From positions 1 through 64,000 of the forward strand of contig UCKU01000011.1 in assembly GCA_900473185.1 (NCBI GenBank): 64,000 nucleotides of DNA, read 5' to 3'. The notes under the pieces were generated by a model that worked only from the letters and a program-made list of their open reading frames with translations, searched no databases and was not told where the DNA came from. Positions 50,138-59,497 of this stretch are shown piece by piece. The position numbers and the translations under genes were made by a program. Position 1 is the stretch's first letter, and every line of letters begins with the position of its first letter. The DNA comes from Hyphomicrobiales bacterium (GTDB lineage Bacteria; Pseudomonadota; Alphaproteobacteria; Rhizobiales; Rhizobiaceae).

Positions 50138-51676
50138 ATGGAAAATACAATCCTCGAAATGCGGAACATCACCAAGACGTTCCCAGGCGTCAAGGCGCTC
50201 GAGAATGTGAACCTTAAGGTTCGTCAGGGTGAGATCCACGCATTGGTGGGCGAAAACGGGGCCGGCAAGTCGACCCTGATGAAGGTGCTCTCCGGCGTCT
50301 ATCCGGCAGGAAGCTATGATGGCGACATCGTCTATGAAGGCGACGTGCGCAACTTCAGGGTTCTGAAGGATTCCGAAGAAATCGGTATCGTCATCATCCA
50401 CCAGGAACTGGCGCTGGTGCCCCAGCTTTCAATCGGCGAAAACATCTTCCTCGGTAATGAAAACGCCAAGAACGGCGTCATCAGCTGGGGCGAAACATTC
50501 AATCGCACGAAGCAATTGCTCGCCAAGGTGGGCCTGGCGGAATCTCCGAACACGCTCGTCACCGACATTGGCGTCGGCAAGCAGCAGCTCGTCGAGATCG
50601 CCAAGGCGCTGTCGAAGAGCGTCAAGCTGCTCATTCTCGACGAGCCTACCGCATCGCTGAACGAAAGCGATTCCGATGCGCTGCTCACCCTGCTGATGGA
50701 ATTCCGCAGGCAGGGCATCACCTCGATCATCATCTCCCACAAGCTGAACGAGATCCGCAAGGTCGCCGACCAGATCACGGTCCTGCGCGACGGCATGACC
50801 GTCAAGACGCTCGACTGTCACAAGGACGAGATCAGCGAAGACATCATCATCAAGAACATGGTGGGCCGCGACCTCGCGGACCGTTATCCGCCGCGCTCCG
50901 TGCCGATCGGCGAGACGATCTTCGAAGTCAAGAACTGGAATGCCTTCCACCAGCAGCATCGCGACCGCCAGGTCCTGCACGACATCAACGTGAATGTCCG
51001 CAAGGGCGAGGTCGTCGGCATCGCCGGCCTGATGGGCGCTGGCCGCACCGAATTCGCCATGAGCGTCTTCGGCAAGTCCTACGGCCACAAGATCACCGGC
51101 GACGTCTTCGTCGAGGGCAAGAAGGTCGATACGACGACGGTGCGCAAGGCGATCGACGCCGGTCTCGCCTATGTGACCGAAGACCGCAAGCACCTTGGCC
51201 TCGTGCTGGGCGAAACGATCGTCCACAACACGACGCTTGCCAATCTGGAAGCGGTGTCGAGTGCCACCGTCATCGACAGTGTCAGGGAATCGCGGGTCGC
51301 CTCCGACTATCGGTCGAAGCTGCGCATTCGTTCCTCCAGCATCTTCCAGGAAGCGGTCAACCTGTCGGGCGGCAACCAGCAAAAGGTCGTTCTGTCGAAA
51401 TGGTTGTTCTCGGATCCCGAAGTGTTGATCCTGGACGAACCGACGCGCGGCATTGATGTTGGCGCCAAATATGAAATCTATACTATCATCAACCAGCTCG
51501 CGGCTGACGGTAAAGGCGTTCTGATGATTTCGTCAGAAATGCCTGAGCTTCTTGGTACGTGCGACCGCATCTACGTCATGAATGAAGGACGTATCGTTGC
51601 GGAACTGCCGAAGGGAGAAGCGAGCCAGGAAACCATCATGCGCGCCATCATGCGCTCAGGAGAGAAGAAACAATGA
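50138..51676 (+). CDS. gguA: Sugar ABC transporter ATP-binding protein GguA
   Basis: A 512-residue protein with two ABC domains in tandem. Domain 1: Walker [10 protein letters not shown], signature-region [15 protein letters not shown] and Walker [15 protein letters not shown]; domain 2: degenerate P-loop GLMGAGRTE, signature [15 protein letters not shown] and Walker [15 protein letters not shown]. The asymmetry is normal for the MglA/RbsA class. It follows chvE and overlaps gguB by four bases. With GguB and ChvE it imports L-arabinose, galactose and related sugars. Confidence 0.93.
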   Translation: MENTILEMRNITKTFPGVKALENVNLKVRQGEIHALVGENGAGKSTLMKVLSGVYPAGSYDGDIVYEGDVRNFRVLKDSEEIGIVIIHQELALVPQLSIGENIFLGNENAKNGVISWGETFNRTKQLLAKVGLAESPNTLVTDIGVGKQQLVEIAKALSKSVKLLILDEPTASLNESDSDALLTLLMEFRRQGITSIIISHKLNEIRKVADQITVLRDGMTVKTLDCHKDEISEDIIIKNMVGRDLADRYPPRSVPIGETIFEVKNWNAFHQQHRDRQVLHDINVNVRKGEVVGIAGLMGAGRTEFAMSVFGKSYGHKITGDVFVEGKKVDTTTVRKAIDAGLAYVTEDRKHLGLVLGETIVHNTTLANLEAVSSATVIDSVRESRVASDYRSKLRIRSSSIFQEAVNLSGGNQQKVVLSKWLFSDPEVLILDEPTRGIDVGAKYEIYTIINQLAADGKGVLMISSEMPELLGTCDRIYVMNEGRIVAELPKGEASQETIMRAIMRSGEKKQ

Positions 51677-52884
51677 CGCCGATCAATCAACCCATCACCG
51701 AGCAAGGGCGTGTCGTCTCCATCGGCGAATTTGTTCGAGGCAACATCCGTGAATACGGCATGTTCATCGCGCTCATCGCGATCATGGTGTTCTTCCAGAT
51801 CTCGACCGGCGGCGTTCTCTTCAGGCCGCTCAACCTGACGAACATCATCCTGCAGAACTCGTTCATCGTCGTCATGGCGCTGGGCATGCTGCTGGTGATC
51901 GTTGCCGGCCACATCGATCTTTCGGTCGGCTCCGTCGTCGGTTTCATCGGCGCCATCGCCGCAGTCATGACGGTGCAGTGGCATATGAACTATGTGCTCG
52001 CGACCGTTATTTGTCTGGCCGTGGGTGCGCTGGTCGGCGGCCTCCAGGGTTATTTCGTCGCCTATCACAAGATACCGTCCTTCATCGTCACGCTCGCCGG
52101 CATGCTGGTCTTCCGCGGCCTGACGCTGACCGTGATGACGGGTGCCGGCACCGGCACCAGCATCGGTCCGTTCCCACCGGCTTTCCAGCTGATCAGCATC
52201 GGCTTCCTGCCCAACCTTTTCGATATGGGCGGCATCAACTCGACCTCGCTCATCCTGACCGTCATCGGCGCCCTGACCCTCGTCTATCTGGCATGGCGCG
52301 CGCGCAAGTCGAACGAAAAGCATGGCAACGACGTCGAGCCGCTCGGCTTCTTCCTTGCCCAGAACGGCGTCATCGCTGCCGCCATCCTGGGGCTCGGCTG
52401 GCAGCTGTCGGTCTACAAGGGCTTCCCGAACGTGCTCGTTATCATGCTGGTGCTGATCACGGCTTACGCTTTCATCACCCGTCGCACGACGATCGGCCGC
52501 CGTATCTACGCGATGGGCGGTAACGAGAAGGCAACGAAGCTGTCCGGTATCAACACCGAGCGGCTGACCTTCCTCACCTTCGCAAATATGGGTCTGCTTG
52601 CGGGTCTCGCTGGTCTGATCGTTGCGCTGCGCCTCAACTCGGCAACGGCCAAGGGCGGCTTCGGCCTCGAGCTCGACGTGATCGCGGCCTGCTTCATCGG
52701 CGGCGCATCGGCACAGGGCGGCGTGGGCAAGGTGACCGGCGCTGTCATCGGCGCTTTGATCATGGGCATCATGAACAACGGCATGTCGATCCACGGGCTC
52801 GGTACCGACTCCCAGCAGATGGTCAAGGGTGCGGTGCTTCTCGCTGCCGTCTTCTTCGACGTCTATAATAAGAACAAGGGCTGA
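51673..52884 (+). CDS. gguB: Sugar ABC transporter permease GguB
   Basis: A 403-residue membrane protein of the XylH/RbsC permease class with about ten helices. It has [18 protein letters not shown] (about residues 75-92), [20 protein letters not shown], the cytoplasmic [12 protein letters not shown] and [20 protein letters not shown]. It has an extra middle segment (about 205-240: [18 protein letters not shown]) typical of the MmsB/GguB group. Its ATG overlaps the gguA stop (ATGA), and its own TGA lies in a downstream hairpin. Confidence 0.93.
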   Translation: MTPINQPITEQGRVVSIGEFVRGNIREYGMFIALIAIMVFFQISTGGVLFRPLNLTNIILQNSFIVVMALGMLLVIVAGHIDLSVGSVVGFIGAIAAVMTVQWHMNYVLATVICLAVGALVGGLQGYFVAYHKIPSFIVTLAGMLVFRGLTLTVMTGAGTGTSIGPFPPAFQLISIGFLPNLFDMGGINSTSLILTVIGALTLVYLAWRARKSNEKHGNDVEPLGFFLAQNGVIAAAILGLGWQLSVYKGFPNVLVIMLVLITAYAFITRRTTIGRRIYAMGGNEKATKLSGINTERLTFLTFANMGLLAGLAGLIVALRLNSATAKGGFGLELDVIAACFIGGASAQGGVGKVTGAVIGALIMGIMNNGMSIHGLGTDSQQMVKGAVLLAAVFFDVYNKNKG

Positions 52885-52899
52885 GCTTAGGCTCAGCCC
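52878..52899 (+). terminator. Hairpin containing the gguB stop codon
   Basis: Stem GGGCTGAGC (52878-52886) and GCTCAGCCC (52891-52899), loop TTAG; the gguB TGA (52882-52884) lies within the 5' arm. A second hairpin follows at 52929-52948 (CCGGCTCC GGAT GGAGCCGG). Together they separate the transporter part from the enzyme part of the operon. Confidence 0.6.
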
Positions 52900-52991
52900 C
52901 CGCATCGCAGTCATATGAAAATTGAATTCCGGCTCCGGATGGAGCCGGAGCGGCGAAGCTTTGTCATCGCCAAACGAAAAGGATCAGGAAC

Positions 52992-53987
52992 GTGCTTATT
53001 TCGCAGATCAAGGGCGCAAACGGAGAGATCATCGTCGCCGTGCGCGAACCGGGTGCCGCCGCCAAGGCCGTCAAGGGTGCTGCGAGCGTTTACGCTCTGG
53101 CGATAGAAGCCGCAGATAGCGGCAAGTCGCTCGTTTCCGTTATCGAGGCTCACGGATACGGCGAACCCGTCGATCTTGAAAAGGCCTATGCCGAGGGACG
53201 CTTCCTGCCCCCGATCACGCATCCGGATGCAGCGCATCTGCACCTGACCGGCACTGGCCTGACGCATCTGGGCTCTGCCGCGACGCGCGATTCCATGCAC
53301 AAGAAGACATCAGAGGCGGCAGAGGAAACGCTGACCGACTCCATGAAGATGTTCAAGATGGGTCTTGAGGGCGGCAAGCCGGCTGCCGGCCAGAAGGGCG
53401 TGCAGCCCGAATGGTTCTACAAGGGCAATGGCTATGGCGCCGCTGCTCCCGGTGCTCCGCTCGTCTCGCCCTCTTTCGCGCTTGATGGCGGCGAAGAGCC
53501 CGAGATGGCCGGCATCTATGTCATCGCCAAGGACGGCACGCCGTTCCGTATCGGCTTTGCACTGTCGAACGAGTTTTCCGACCACGTCACCGAGCGGATC
53601 AACTATCTCTTCCTCGCTCATTCCAAGCTGCGTCCGGCAAGCTTCGGTCCGGAAATCCGCATCGGTGTGGCTCCAGAGGATATCCGTGGCACCTCGCGTA
53701 TCAAGCGCGGCAACCACGTGATCTTCGAGAAGCCGTTCCTGTCGGGCGAAGCGAACATGTCGCACACTTTCGCCAATCTGGAATATCACCATTTCAAATA
53801 TGGCCTCTTCCGCGTGCCGGGTGATGTGCATGTACATATGTTCGGTACGGCGACGCTTTCCTTTGCCGATGGCATCAAGGCGGAAGAGGGCGATGTCTTC
53901 GAAATCGAGGTGGCTGAATTCGGCCTGCCGCTGCGCAACCCGCTGAAGGTTGCTGCCGAAGAAGAGATCGCCGTCAAGCAGCTCTGA
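52992..53987 (+). CDS. gguC: GguC, FAH-superfamily AraD1-type protein
   Basis: A 331-residue protein starting with GTG at 52992 after GGATCAGGA. It belongs to the AraD1 group: AHLHLTGTGLTHLGSAATRD (about residues 79-98), PEWFYKGNG, EEPEMAGIYVI and ISNEFSDH-type text (LSNEFSDHVTERINYLFLAH) with metal-binding Glu and Asp as in fumarylacetoacetate hydrolase-fold proteins. The probable reaction is dehydration of L-2-keto-3-deoxyarabonate to 2-oxoglutarate semialdehyde; it lies between the uptake genes and the next two enzymes of that pathway, which supports the assignment. Confidence 0.85.
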   Translation: MLISQIKGANGEIIVAVREPGAAAKAVKGAASVYALAIEAADSGKSLVSVIEAHGYGEPVDLEKAYAEGRFLPPITHPDAAHLHLTGTGLTHLGSAATRDSMHKKTSEAAEETLTDSMKMFKMGLEGGKPAAGQKGVQPEWFYKGNGYGAAAPGAPLVSPSFALDGGEEPEMAGIYVIAKDGTPFRIGFALSNEFSDHVTERINYLFLAHSKLRPASFGPEIRIGVAPEDIRGTSRIKRGNHVIFEKPFLSGEANMSHTFANLEYHHFKYGLFRVPGDVHVHMFGTATLSFADGIKAEEGDVFEIEVAEFGLPLRNPLKVAAEEEIAVKQL

Positions 53988-54063
53988 TTTCAACTGTGAT
54001 CTCAAGGGGCCGGCCGCCACCAAAAGCCGCCGGTCATTTGTCATAGAGGAGGCTCCAAGGCCC

Positions 54064-55497
54064 ATGACTATCCATCAGAATCTCATCGCCGGCGAATGGA
54101 CCGGCGCAAATGCCGCCGAGAATATCAATCCGTCCGACACGAACGAGGTCGTCGGCCTCTACGCTCAGGCGAGCGCCGAGGATGCCAAGGCTGCGATCGC
54201 TGCTGCCAAGGCTGCCTTTCCGGCCTGGTCGCGCTCCGGCATCTGGGAGCGCCACGTCATCCTGAAGAAGGCCGGCGACGAGATCATGGCGCGCAAGGAC
54301 GAGCTTGGTGCTCTGCTTGCCCGCGAAGAAGGCAAGACCCTGCCTGAGGCGATCGGCGAAACGATCCGCGCGTCGCAGATCTTCGAATTCTTCGCAGGCG
54401 AAGCACTGCGCCTTGCCGGCGAGGTCGTTCCCTCGGTGCGTCCGAACATTGGCGTCGAGATCACTCGCGAGCCGCTCGGTGTCATCGGCATCATCACGCC
54501 CTGGAACTTCCCGATCGCCATTCCGGCCTGGAAGATCGCTCCGGCGCTTTGCTATGGCAACACTGTCGTCTTCAAGCCGGCCGATCTGGTTCCCGGCTGT
54601 TCCTGGGCGATTGCGGATATCCTGCACCGCGCGGGCCTGCCGAAGGGTGTTCTGAACCTCGTCATGGGCAAAGGCTCGGTCGTGGGGCAGGCCATGCTCG
54701 ACAGCCCCGATATTGCCGGCATCACCTTCACCGGTTCGACAGGCACCGGCAGGCGTGTTGCCACCTCCTCCATCGAGCATAACCGCAAGTTCCAGCTGGA
54801 GATGGGCGGCAAGAACCCGATGGTCGTGCTTGACGATGCCGACCTGACCGTCGCCGTCGAGGCCGCTGCCAATTCCGGCTTCTTCTCCACCGGCCAGCGC
54901 TGCACGGCGTCGTCGCGGCTGATCGTCACCGAGGGCATCCACGACAAGTTCGTTGCAGCACTCACCGAAAAGCTGAAGACTGTCGTCGTCGACAACGCCA
55001 TGAAGCCCGGCACCCATATCGGCCCTGTGGTCGATGCCCGCCAGCTTCAGACCGATACCGATTATATCAAGATCGGCAAGGAAGAGGGCGCCAAGCTTGC
55101 CTTCGGCGGCGAACTCATCTCGCGCGACACGCCCGGCTTCTACCTGCAGCCGACACTCTTTACCGAAGCGACCAATCAGATGCGCATCTCGCGCGAAGAG
55201 ATCTTCGGGCCTGTCGTCTCCGTCATCCGCGTGAAGGATTACGAAGAGGCGCTGGCAACCGCCAACGACACGCCGTTCGGCTTGTCGGCGGGCATTGCCA
55301 CGACCAGCCTCAAGCATGCGACGCATTTCAAGCGCAATTCCGAGGCCGGCATGGTGATGGTGAACCTGCCGACCGCCGGCGTTGATTTCCACGTTCCCTT
55401 TGGCGGCCGCAAGGGCTCGTCCTACGGCCCGCGCGAGCAGGGCAAGTACGCCGCCGAATTCTACACAACCGTCAAGACCGCCTACACGCTGGCTTGA
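54064..55497 (+). CDS. 2-oxoglutarate semialdehyde (2,5-dioxovalerate) dehydrogenase, AraE-type
   Basis: A 477-residue aldehyde dehydrogenase with catalytic Glu246 (in LEMGGKNP) and nucleophile Cys280 (in GQRCTASS), 34 residues apart as usual, and cofactor motif TGSTGTGRRVA. TPWNFPIAIPAWKIAPALCY and EIFGPVVSVIRV are family hallmarks. It belongs to the NAD(P)+-dependent group oxidising 2-oxoglutarate semialdehyde to 2-oxoglutarate. The ATG at 54064 follows AGGAGGCTCC. Its place after gguC and before the arabonate dehydratase fits the last step of non-phosphorylative arabinose breakdown; galactarate or glucarate routes share the intermediate. Confidence 0.87.
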   Translation: MTIHQNLIAGEWTGANAAENINPSDTNEVVGLYAQASAEDAKAAIAAAKAAFPAWSRSGIWERHVILKKAGDEIMARKDELGALLAREEGKTLPEAIGETIRASQIFEFFAGEALRLAGEVVPSVRPNIGVEITREPLGVIGIITPWNFPIAIPAWKIAPALCYGNTVVFKPADLVPGCSWAIADILHRAGLPKGVLNLVMGKGSVVGQAMLDSPDIAGITFTGSTGTGRRVATSSIEHNRKFQLEMGGKNPMVVLDDADLTVAVEAAANSGFFSTGQRCTASSRLIVTEGIHDKFVAALTEKLKTVVVDNAMKPGTHIGPVVDARQLQTDTDYIKIGKEEGAKLAFGGELISRDTPGFYLQPTLFTEATNQMRISREEIFGPVVSVIRVKDYEEALATANDTPFGLSAGIATTSLKHATHFKRNSEAGMVMVNLPTAGVDFHVPFGGRKGSSYGPREQGKYAAEFYTTVKTAYTLA

Positions 55498-55512
55498 GAC
55501 GAAGTGCGATAA

Positions 55513-55537
55513 CCCTGATCGTACGAGGCGATCAGGG
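55513..55537 (+). terminator. Intercistronic hairpin before arabonate dehydratase gene
   Basis: Perfect 9-bp stem CCCTGATCG (55513-55521) and CGATCAGGG (55529-55537) with a seven-base loop, in the 62-bp gap between the two enzyme genes. Read-through is expected, as no separate promoter is evident. Confidence 0.55.
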
Positions 55538-55559
55538 GATATCCTGAAGGACAGAGACT

Positions 55560-57299
55560 ATGAAGAAGAAAGCAGAATGGCCGCGCAAGCTGCGCTCGCA
55601 GGAATGGTATGGCGGCACGAGCCGCGACGTGATCTACCACCGCGGCTGGCTTAAGAACCAGGGATATCCGCACGACCTGTTCGACGGCCGCCCGGTTATC
55701 GGCATCCTCAATACCTGGTCGGATATGACGCCGTGCAACGGTCATCTGCGCGAGCTTGCCGAAAAGGTGAAGGCTGGTGTGTGGGAAGCCGGCGGCTTCC
55801 CGCTCGAAGTGCCGGTATTCTCGGCCTCCGAAAATACCTTCCGCCCGACCGCGATGATGTATCGTAACCTTGCCGCACTCGCGGTCGAAGAAGCGATCCG
55901 CGGCCAGCCGATGGATGGCTGCGTGCTGCTCGTCGGCTGCGACAAGACCACGCCGTCGCTGCTGATGGGTGCTGCCTCCGTCGACCTGCCGTCGATCGTC
56001 GTCACCGGCGGTCCGATGCTGAACGGCTATTTCCGCGGCGAACGCGTCGGCTCCGGCACGCATCTGTGGAAGTTCTCCGAAATGGTGAAGGCCGGCGAGA
56101 TGACGCAGGCCGAATTCCTCGAAGCGGAAGCCTCGATGAGCCGTTCGTCGGGCACCTGCAACACGATGGGTACGGCTTCCACCATGGCTTCCATGGCCGA
56201 AGCGCTCGGCATGGCACTGTCCGGAAATGCCGCGATCCCAGGCGTCGATTCCCGCCGTAAGGTCATGGCGCAGCTGACCGGCCGCCGCATCGTGCAGATG
56301 GTCAAGGACGACCTGAAGCCTTCCGACATCATGACCAAGCAGGCCTTCGAAAACGCCATCCGCACCAATGCGGCCATCGGCGGATCGACCAATGCCGTCA
56401 TCCACCTGCTGGCCATGGCCGGCCGTGTCGGGGTCGACCTGACGCTCGACGATTGGGACCGCTGTGGCCGTGACGTTCCGACCATCGTCAACCTGATGCC
56501 GTCGGGCAAATACCTGATGGAAGAGTTCTTCTATGCCGGCGGCCTGCCTGTCGTGCTGAAGCGCCTCGGCGAAGCCGGCCTGCTGCACAAGGATGCGGTG
56601 ACGGTTTCGGGCGAGACTGTCTGGGATGAAGTGAAGGACGTCGTCAACTGGAACGAGGACGTCATTCTTCCGGCCGAAAAGGCGCTGACCTCTTCGGGCG
56701 GCATCGTTGTGGTGCGCGGCAATCTCGCGCCGAAGGGCGCGGTGCTGAAGCCGTCTGCCGCCTCGCCGCACCTGATGGTGCACAAGGGCAGGGCGGTCGT
56801 GTTCGAAGACATCGACGACTACAAGGCCAAGATCAACGATGACAGCCTCGACATCGACGAGAACTGCATCATGGTCATGAAGAACTGTGGTCCGAAGGGC
56901 TATCCGGGCATGGCCGAAGTCGGCAACATGGGCCTGCCGCCCAAGGTGCTCAAGAAGGGTATTACCGACATGGTGCGTATTTCCGACGCCCGCATGTCTG
57001 GCACGGCCTACGGCACCGTCGTCCTGCATACCTCGCCGGAAGCCGCTGTCGGCGGCCCGCTTGCTGTCGTCAGGAACGGCGACATGATCGAGCTCGACGT
57101 GCCGAACCGCCGCCTGCATCTCGACATTTCCGAAGAGGAACTGGCAAAGCGTCTCGCCGAGTGGCAGCCGAACCATGATCTGCCGACCTCGGGTTATGCC
57201 TTCCTGCATCAGCAGCATGTCGAAGGAGCCGATACCGGCGCCGACCTCGACTTTCTCAAGGGATGTCGTGGAAGCGCTGTCGGTAAGGACAGCCACTAA
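55560..57299 (+). CDS. L-arabonate dehydratase (IlvD/Edd family)
   Basis: A 579-residue dehydratase. Three cysteines for the iron-sulphur cluster are present: Cys59 (MTPCNGH), Cys127 (VGCDKTTPS) and Cys200 (SGTCNTMGTAS), the same positions I recall for the Rhizobium leguminosarum L-arabonate dehydratase, which also has 579 residues. Other family text includes GGSTNAVIHLLAMAGR and DARMSGTAYGTVVLH. It converts L-arabonate to L-2-keto-3-deoxyarabonate, the substrate expected for GguC. It ends the operon and is followed by a clear terminator. Activity on related aldonates such as D-fuconate is possible. Confidence 0.9.
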   Translation: MKKKAEWPRKLRSQEWYGGTSRDVIYHRGWLKNQGYPHDLFDGRPVIGILNTWSDMTPCNGHLRELAEKVKAGVWEAGGFPLEVPVFSASENTFRPTAMMYRNLAALAVEEAIRGQPMDGCVLLVGCDKTTPSLLMGAASVDLPSIVVTGGPMLNGYFRGERVGSGTHLWKFSEMVKAGEMTQAEFLEAEASMSRSSGTCNTMGTASTMASMAEALGMALSGNAAIPGVDSRRKVMAQLTGRRIVQMVKDDLKPSDIMTKQAFENAIRTNAAIGGSTNAVIHLLAMAGRVGVDLTLDDWDRCGRDVPTIVNLMPSGKYLMEEFFYAGGLPVVLKRLGEAGLLHKDAVTVSGETVWDEVKDVVNWNEDVILPAEKALTSSGGIVVVRGNLAPKGAVLKPSAASPHLMVHKGRAVVFEDIDDYKAKINDDSLDIDENCIMVMKNCGPKGYPGMAEVGNMGLPPKVLKKGITDMVRISDARMSGTAYGTVVLHTSPEAAVGGPLAVVRNGDMIELDVPNRRLHLDISEEELAKRLAEWQPNHDLPTSGYAFLHQQHVEGADTGADLDFLKGCRGSAVGKDSH

Positions 57300-57330
57300 C
57301 GGGCGTGTCTGCGCGATTTGAAATGATGGA

Positions 57331-57356
57331 AAGGCGGGCTTGGCCCGCCTTTTCTT
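57331..57356 (+). terminator. Rho-independent terminator of the chvE operon
   Basis: Stem AAGGCGGGC (57331-57339) and GCCCGCCTT (57343-57351), loop TTG, followed by TTTCTTTT. It lies 32 bases after the last stop codon of the operon. Confidence 0.92.
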
Positions 57357-57501
57357 TTAGCCTTAGACGCCCACCAGTTAGAAGATCCGCCGGTGCGCAA
57401 CGAATGGATTTTCAATTATTTCGGGTATGCGTGTGATGATCGGGTCGAATTTAAAGGCAGAGCAAGTATTGTTAAATGCGGCTATTGGCTTTTAACAGGA
57501 G

Positions 57502-58173
57502 ATGTCTGTGGTCGCCCCAGTTGGTCTATTCCTGGAGCTGAGACGGCTCCAGTTATCGTATCTCTCGATTGTTTGGGAAATTTTCTCCGCTATCCTGGCG
57601 CGTGCCACTGGCTTGAGCGGAAATTCCGTTAAAATATCTGTTGCTGTGCTCGGTATTCTGAGTGTCTCGGCTAGCGTAGTGAGTTCAAAGCAGCCGGAGT
57701 GTTCGGCATACTGGCTGAAGATGTGGAATTCCCGCTCTGAGACGCAAAGATGGGCTTATGTCGATCTAGCTTACTATGCGAAATTCGGCGCTCATCCGAA
57801 GATTCCAGGATACTCGTCAACAGAAATATCCCTCTACCTAGCAGCGTTAGCAATCAAGAATAAGCAAGGGCTCGAATTATTCGAGCATAGTATATCTTTG
57901 GAGGCTATGGATCGGAGTAAGAGAGCCGGCTCCATGCGCTATGTTATCGCTCGGCATTTTGGATTGAGACTCCCGACTTTGGATGACGACAATCGTCCGG
58001 ATCGATGTGTCTTTTCGCAATCCAGCGTGTGCCTCGAGCGTTTAGTTCGTCCCTTGTTACCGAAGGCTGAGAAGATACAGCAGTTTCTGGAGAGTGCCGC
58101 TCGGTCTGATCAACTCGGAGAGGTTCCCTGTGAAGGCGGAATCCAATACTTTGATCGCCCGCGTTTTCGCTGA
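57502..58173 (+). CDS. Hypothetical protein in lower-GC DNA
   Basis: A 223-residue frame. It has a hydrophobic segment at about 45-60 (ISVAVLGILSVSASVVS) that could be a membrane anchor, then a soluble part with RWAYVDLAYYAKFGAHPKIP and several Cys (RCVFSQSSVCLERL). Codon use is clearly more AT-rich than in the neighbouring operon, which suggests acquired DNA. AGGAG adjoins the ATG with no spacer, so the start is uncertain. No family recognised. Confidence 0.45.
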   Translation: MSVVAPVGLFLELRRLQLSYLSIVWEIFSAILARATGLSGNSVKISVAVLGILSVSASVVSSKQPECSAYWLKMWNSRSETQRWAYVDLAYYAKFGAHPKIPGYSSTEISLYLAALAIKNKQGLELFEHSISLEAMDRSKRAGSMRYVIARHFGLRLPTLDDDNRPDRCVFSQSSVCLERLVRPLLPKAEKIQQFLESAARSDQLGEVPCEGGIQYFDRPRFR

Positions 58174-58244
58174 ATAAGTCGTCTTATGTGAATGGAAGTG
58201 TTTCATAGCCCCTCGAGCTCGAGCGCCGGAGAAAACGCCAGGTA

Positions 58245-59303
58245 TCAGCCGTTGGAGCGCAGGCGTTCTTCTTCCACCTCAAGCTGCTCGAAAAGCATGC
58301 GGATCGCCGGCCATTTGCGGTGGAAGGCGGCGACGCAAGCCGGATCGAAATGCGTGCCGCTGCAGGCGATGATTTCCTGGTAGGCCTTGTCGATCGGCCA
58401 TGCCTGCTTGTAAGGGCGCTCGGAGCAGAGCGCATCGAAGACATCGGCAACGGCGACGATGCGCGCCTCGATCGGTATCTGTTCGCCGGCAAGGCCCTGC
58501 GGGTAGCCGGTGCCGTCCCATTTCTCGTGATGCCCGCCGATGATGGCGGTGGCGACGCGCGAAAGCTCGGCTGAACTGTTGCGCAGGATCGAAACGCCGA
58601 TCGGTACATGCTCGCGCATCTTCTCGATCTCGTGCGGCTCCAGCTTGCCGGGCTTCTGCAGGATGACATCGGGAATGCCGATCTTTCCGATGTCATGCAG
58701 CGGTGCGGCGAGATAGATGTTGCGGCGCTGAATGCGGTCCATGCCGAGGCCTTCGGCGATCAGTTCGGCGATATTGGCGACACGTGCGATGTGATCGCCG
58801 GTATTGCCGTCACGCGAGGCCATGGCCTGGGCCAGGCACCAGACGATCTCTTGCTCGCGGATATCGGCTCGTTCGGTGGCGCGGCGGAAAGCCTGGTCGA
58901 GCGAGCGGGCACGGTCGACCAGGGCAAGCTGGGCGCTGCGCAGGGCGAGAAGATTGAGGATGCGAGCCTCAAGCTCCAGCGGATCGAAGGGTTTTGCCAG
59001 GAAGTCCGTAGCACCTGCCTCCAGCGCTTCCAGGCGCACGGAGCGTTCCGTCTGGGAGGTCACCATCACGATGGGTACGGTTTCATAGCCGCGCAGGCTG
59101 CGCAGGCGGTGGATCACGGCGATGCCGTTGAGTTCGGGCATCATGTAATCGACCAGCACGAGATCGAATTCGACTGTTCTCGTGCGCTCGAGGGCTTCCA
59201 GCGGATTGGTGAAGCTTTCGATCTCGCAGCTGGCGAAGCGGCGGACGGCGGTTTCAAGGGCAAGCAGGCTGGATTTGCTGTCATCGATAATAAGAAGAGA
59301 CAT
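58245..59303 (-). CDS. Response regulator with HD-GYP domain (c-di-GMP phosphodiesterase)
   Basis: A 352-residue protein. The N-terminal receiver domain (residues 1-125) has the acidic pair in IIDDSKSS, phospho-acceptor Asp in VLVDYMMPEL (about 52) and Lys in FLAKPFDP. A helical linker (about 130-160) leads to the HD-GYP domain with HDIGKIGIPD (about 204-213), HHEKWDGTGYPQGL (about 262-275) and the following metal residues intact. HD-GYP enzymes cleave cyclic di-GMP, so phosphorylation by an unlinked kinase probably controls it. The ATG at 59303 is the domain start. Confidence 0.92.
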   Translation of the reverse strand: MSLLIIDDSKSSLLALETAVRRFASCEIESFTNPLEALERTRTVEFDLVLVDYMMPELNGIAVIHRLRSLRGYETVPIVMVTSQTERSVRLEALEAGATDFLAKPFDPLELEARILNLLALRSAQLALVDRARSLDQAFRRATERADIREQEIVWCLAQAMASRDGNTGDHIARVANIAELIAEGLGMDRIQRRNIYLAAPLHDIGKIGIPDVILQKPGKLEPHEIEKMREHVPIGVSILRNSSAELSRVATAIIGGHHEKWDGTGYPQGLAGEQIPIEARIVAVADVFDALCSERPYKQAWPIDKAYQEIIACSGTHFDPACVAAFHRKWPAIRMLFEQLEVEEERLRSNG

Positions 59304-59497
59304 AAAACGACCTACTGAAATCTCAAAACAAAATAGGCCGGCGCTGTGCGCCGGTGCCCACAAATGCGGGCCTTATAAGCGCACAGCTTCCGCCTGCCGG
59401 TTTAAGATCGGGTTAGTTTGAAGTAGAGAATTGGTTGCAACAGCAATTATTGCGTGTTTCAACGCGCATGATGCGGCGGCAAATCGGCCTGCTTTTG

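Noticed and set aside
51571..52914. A 447-residue antisense frame opposite gguB
   Set aside because: Same reason: mirror frame of a conserved permease.
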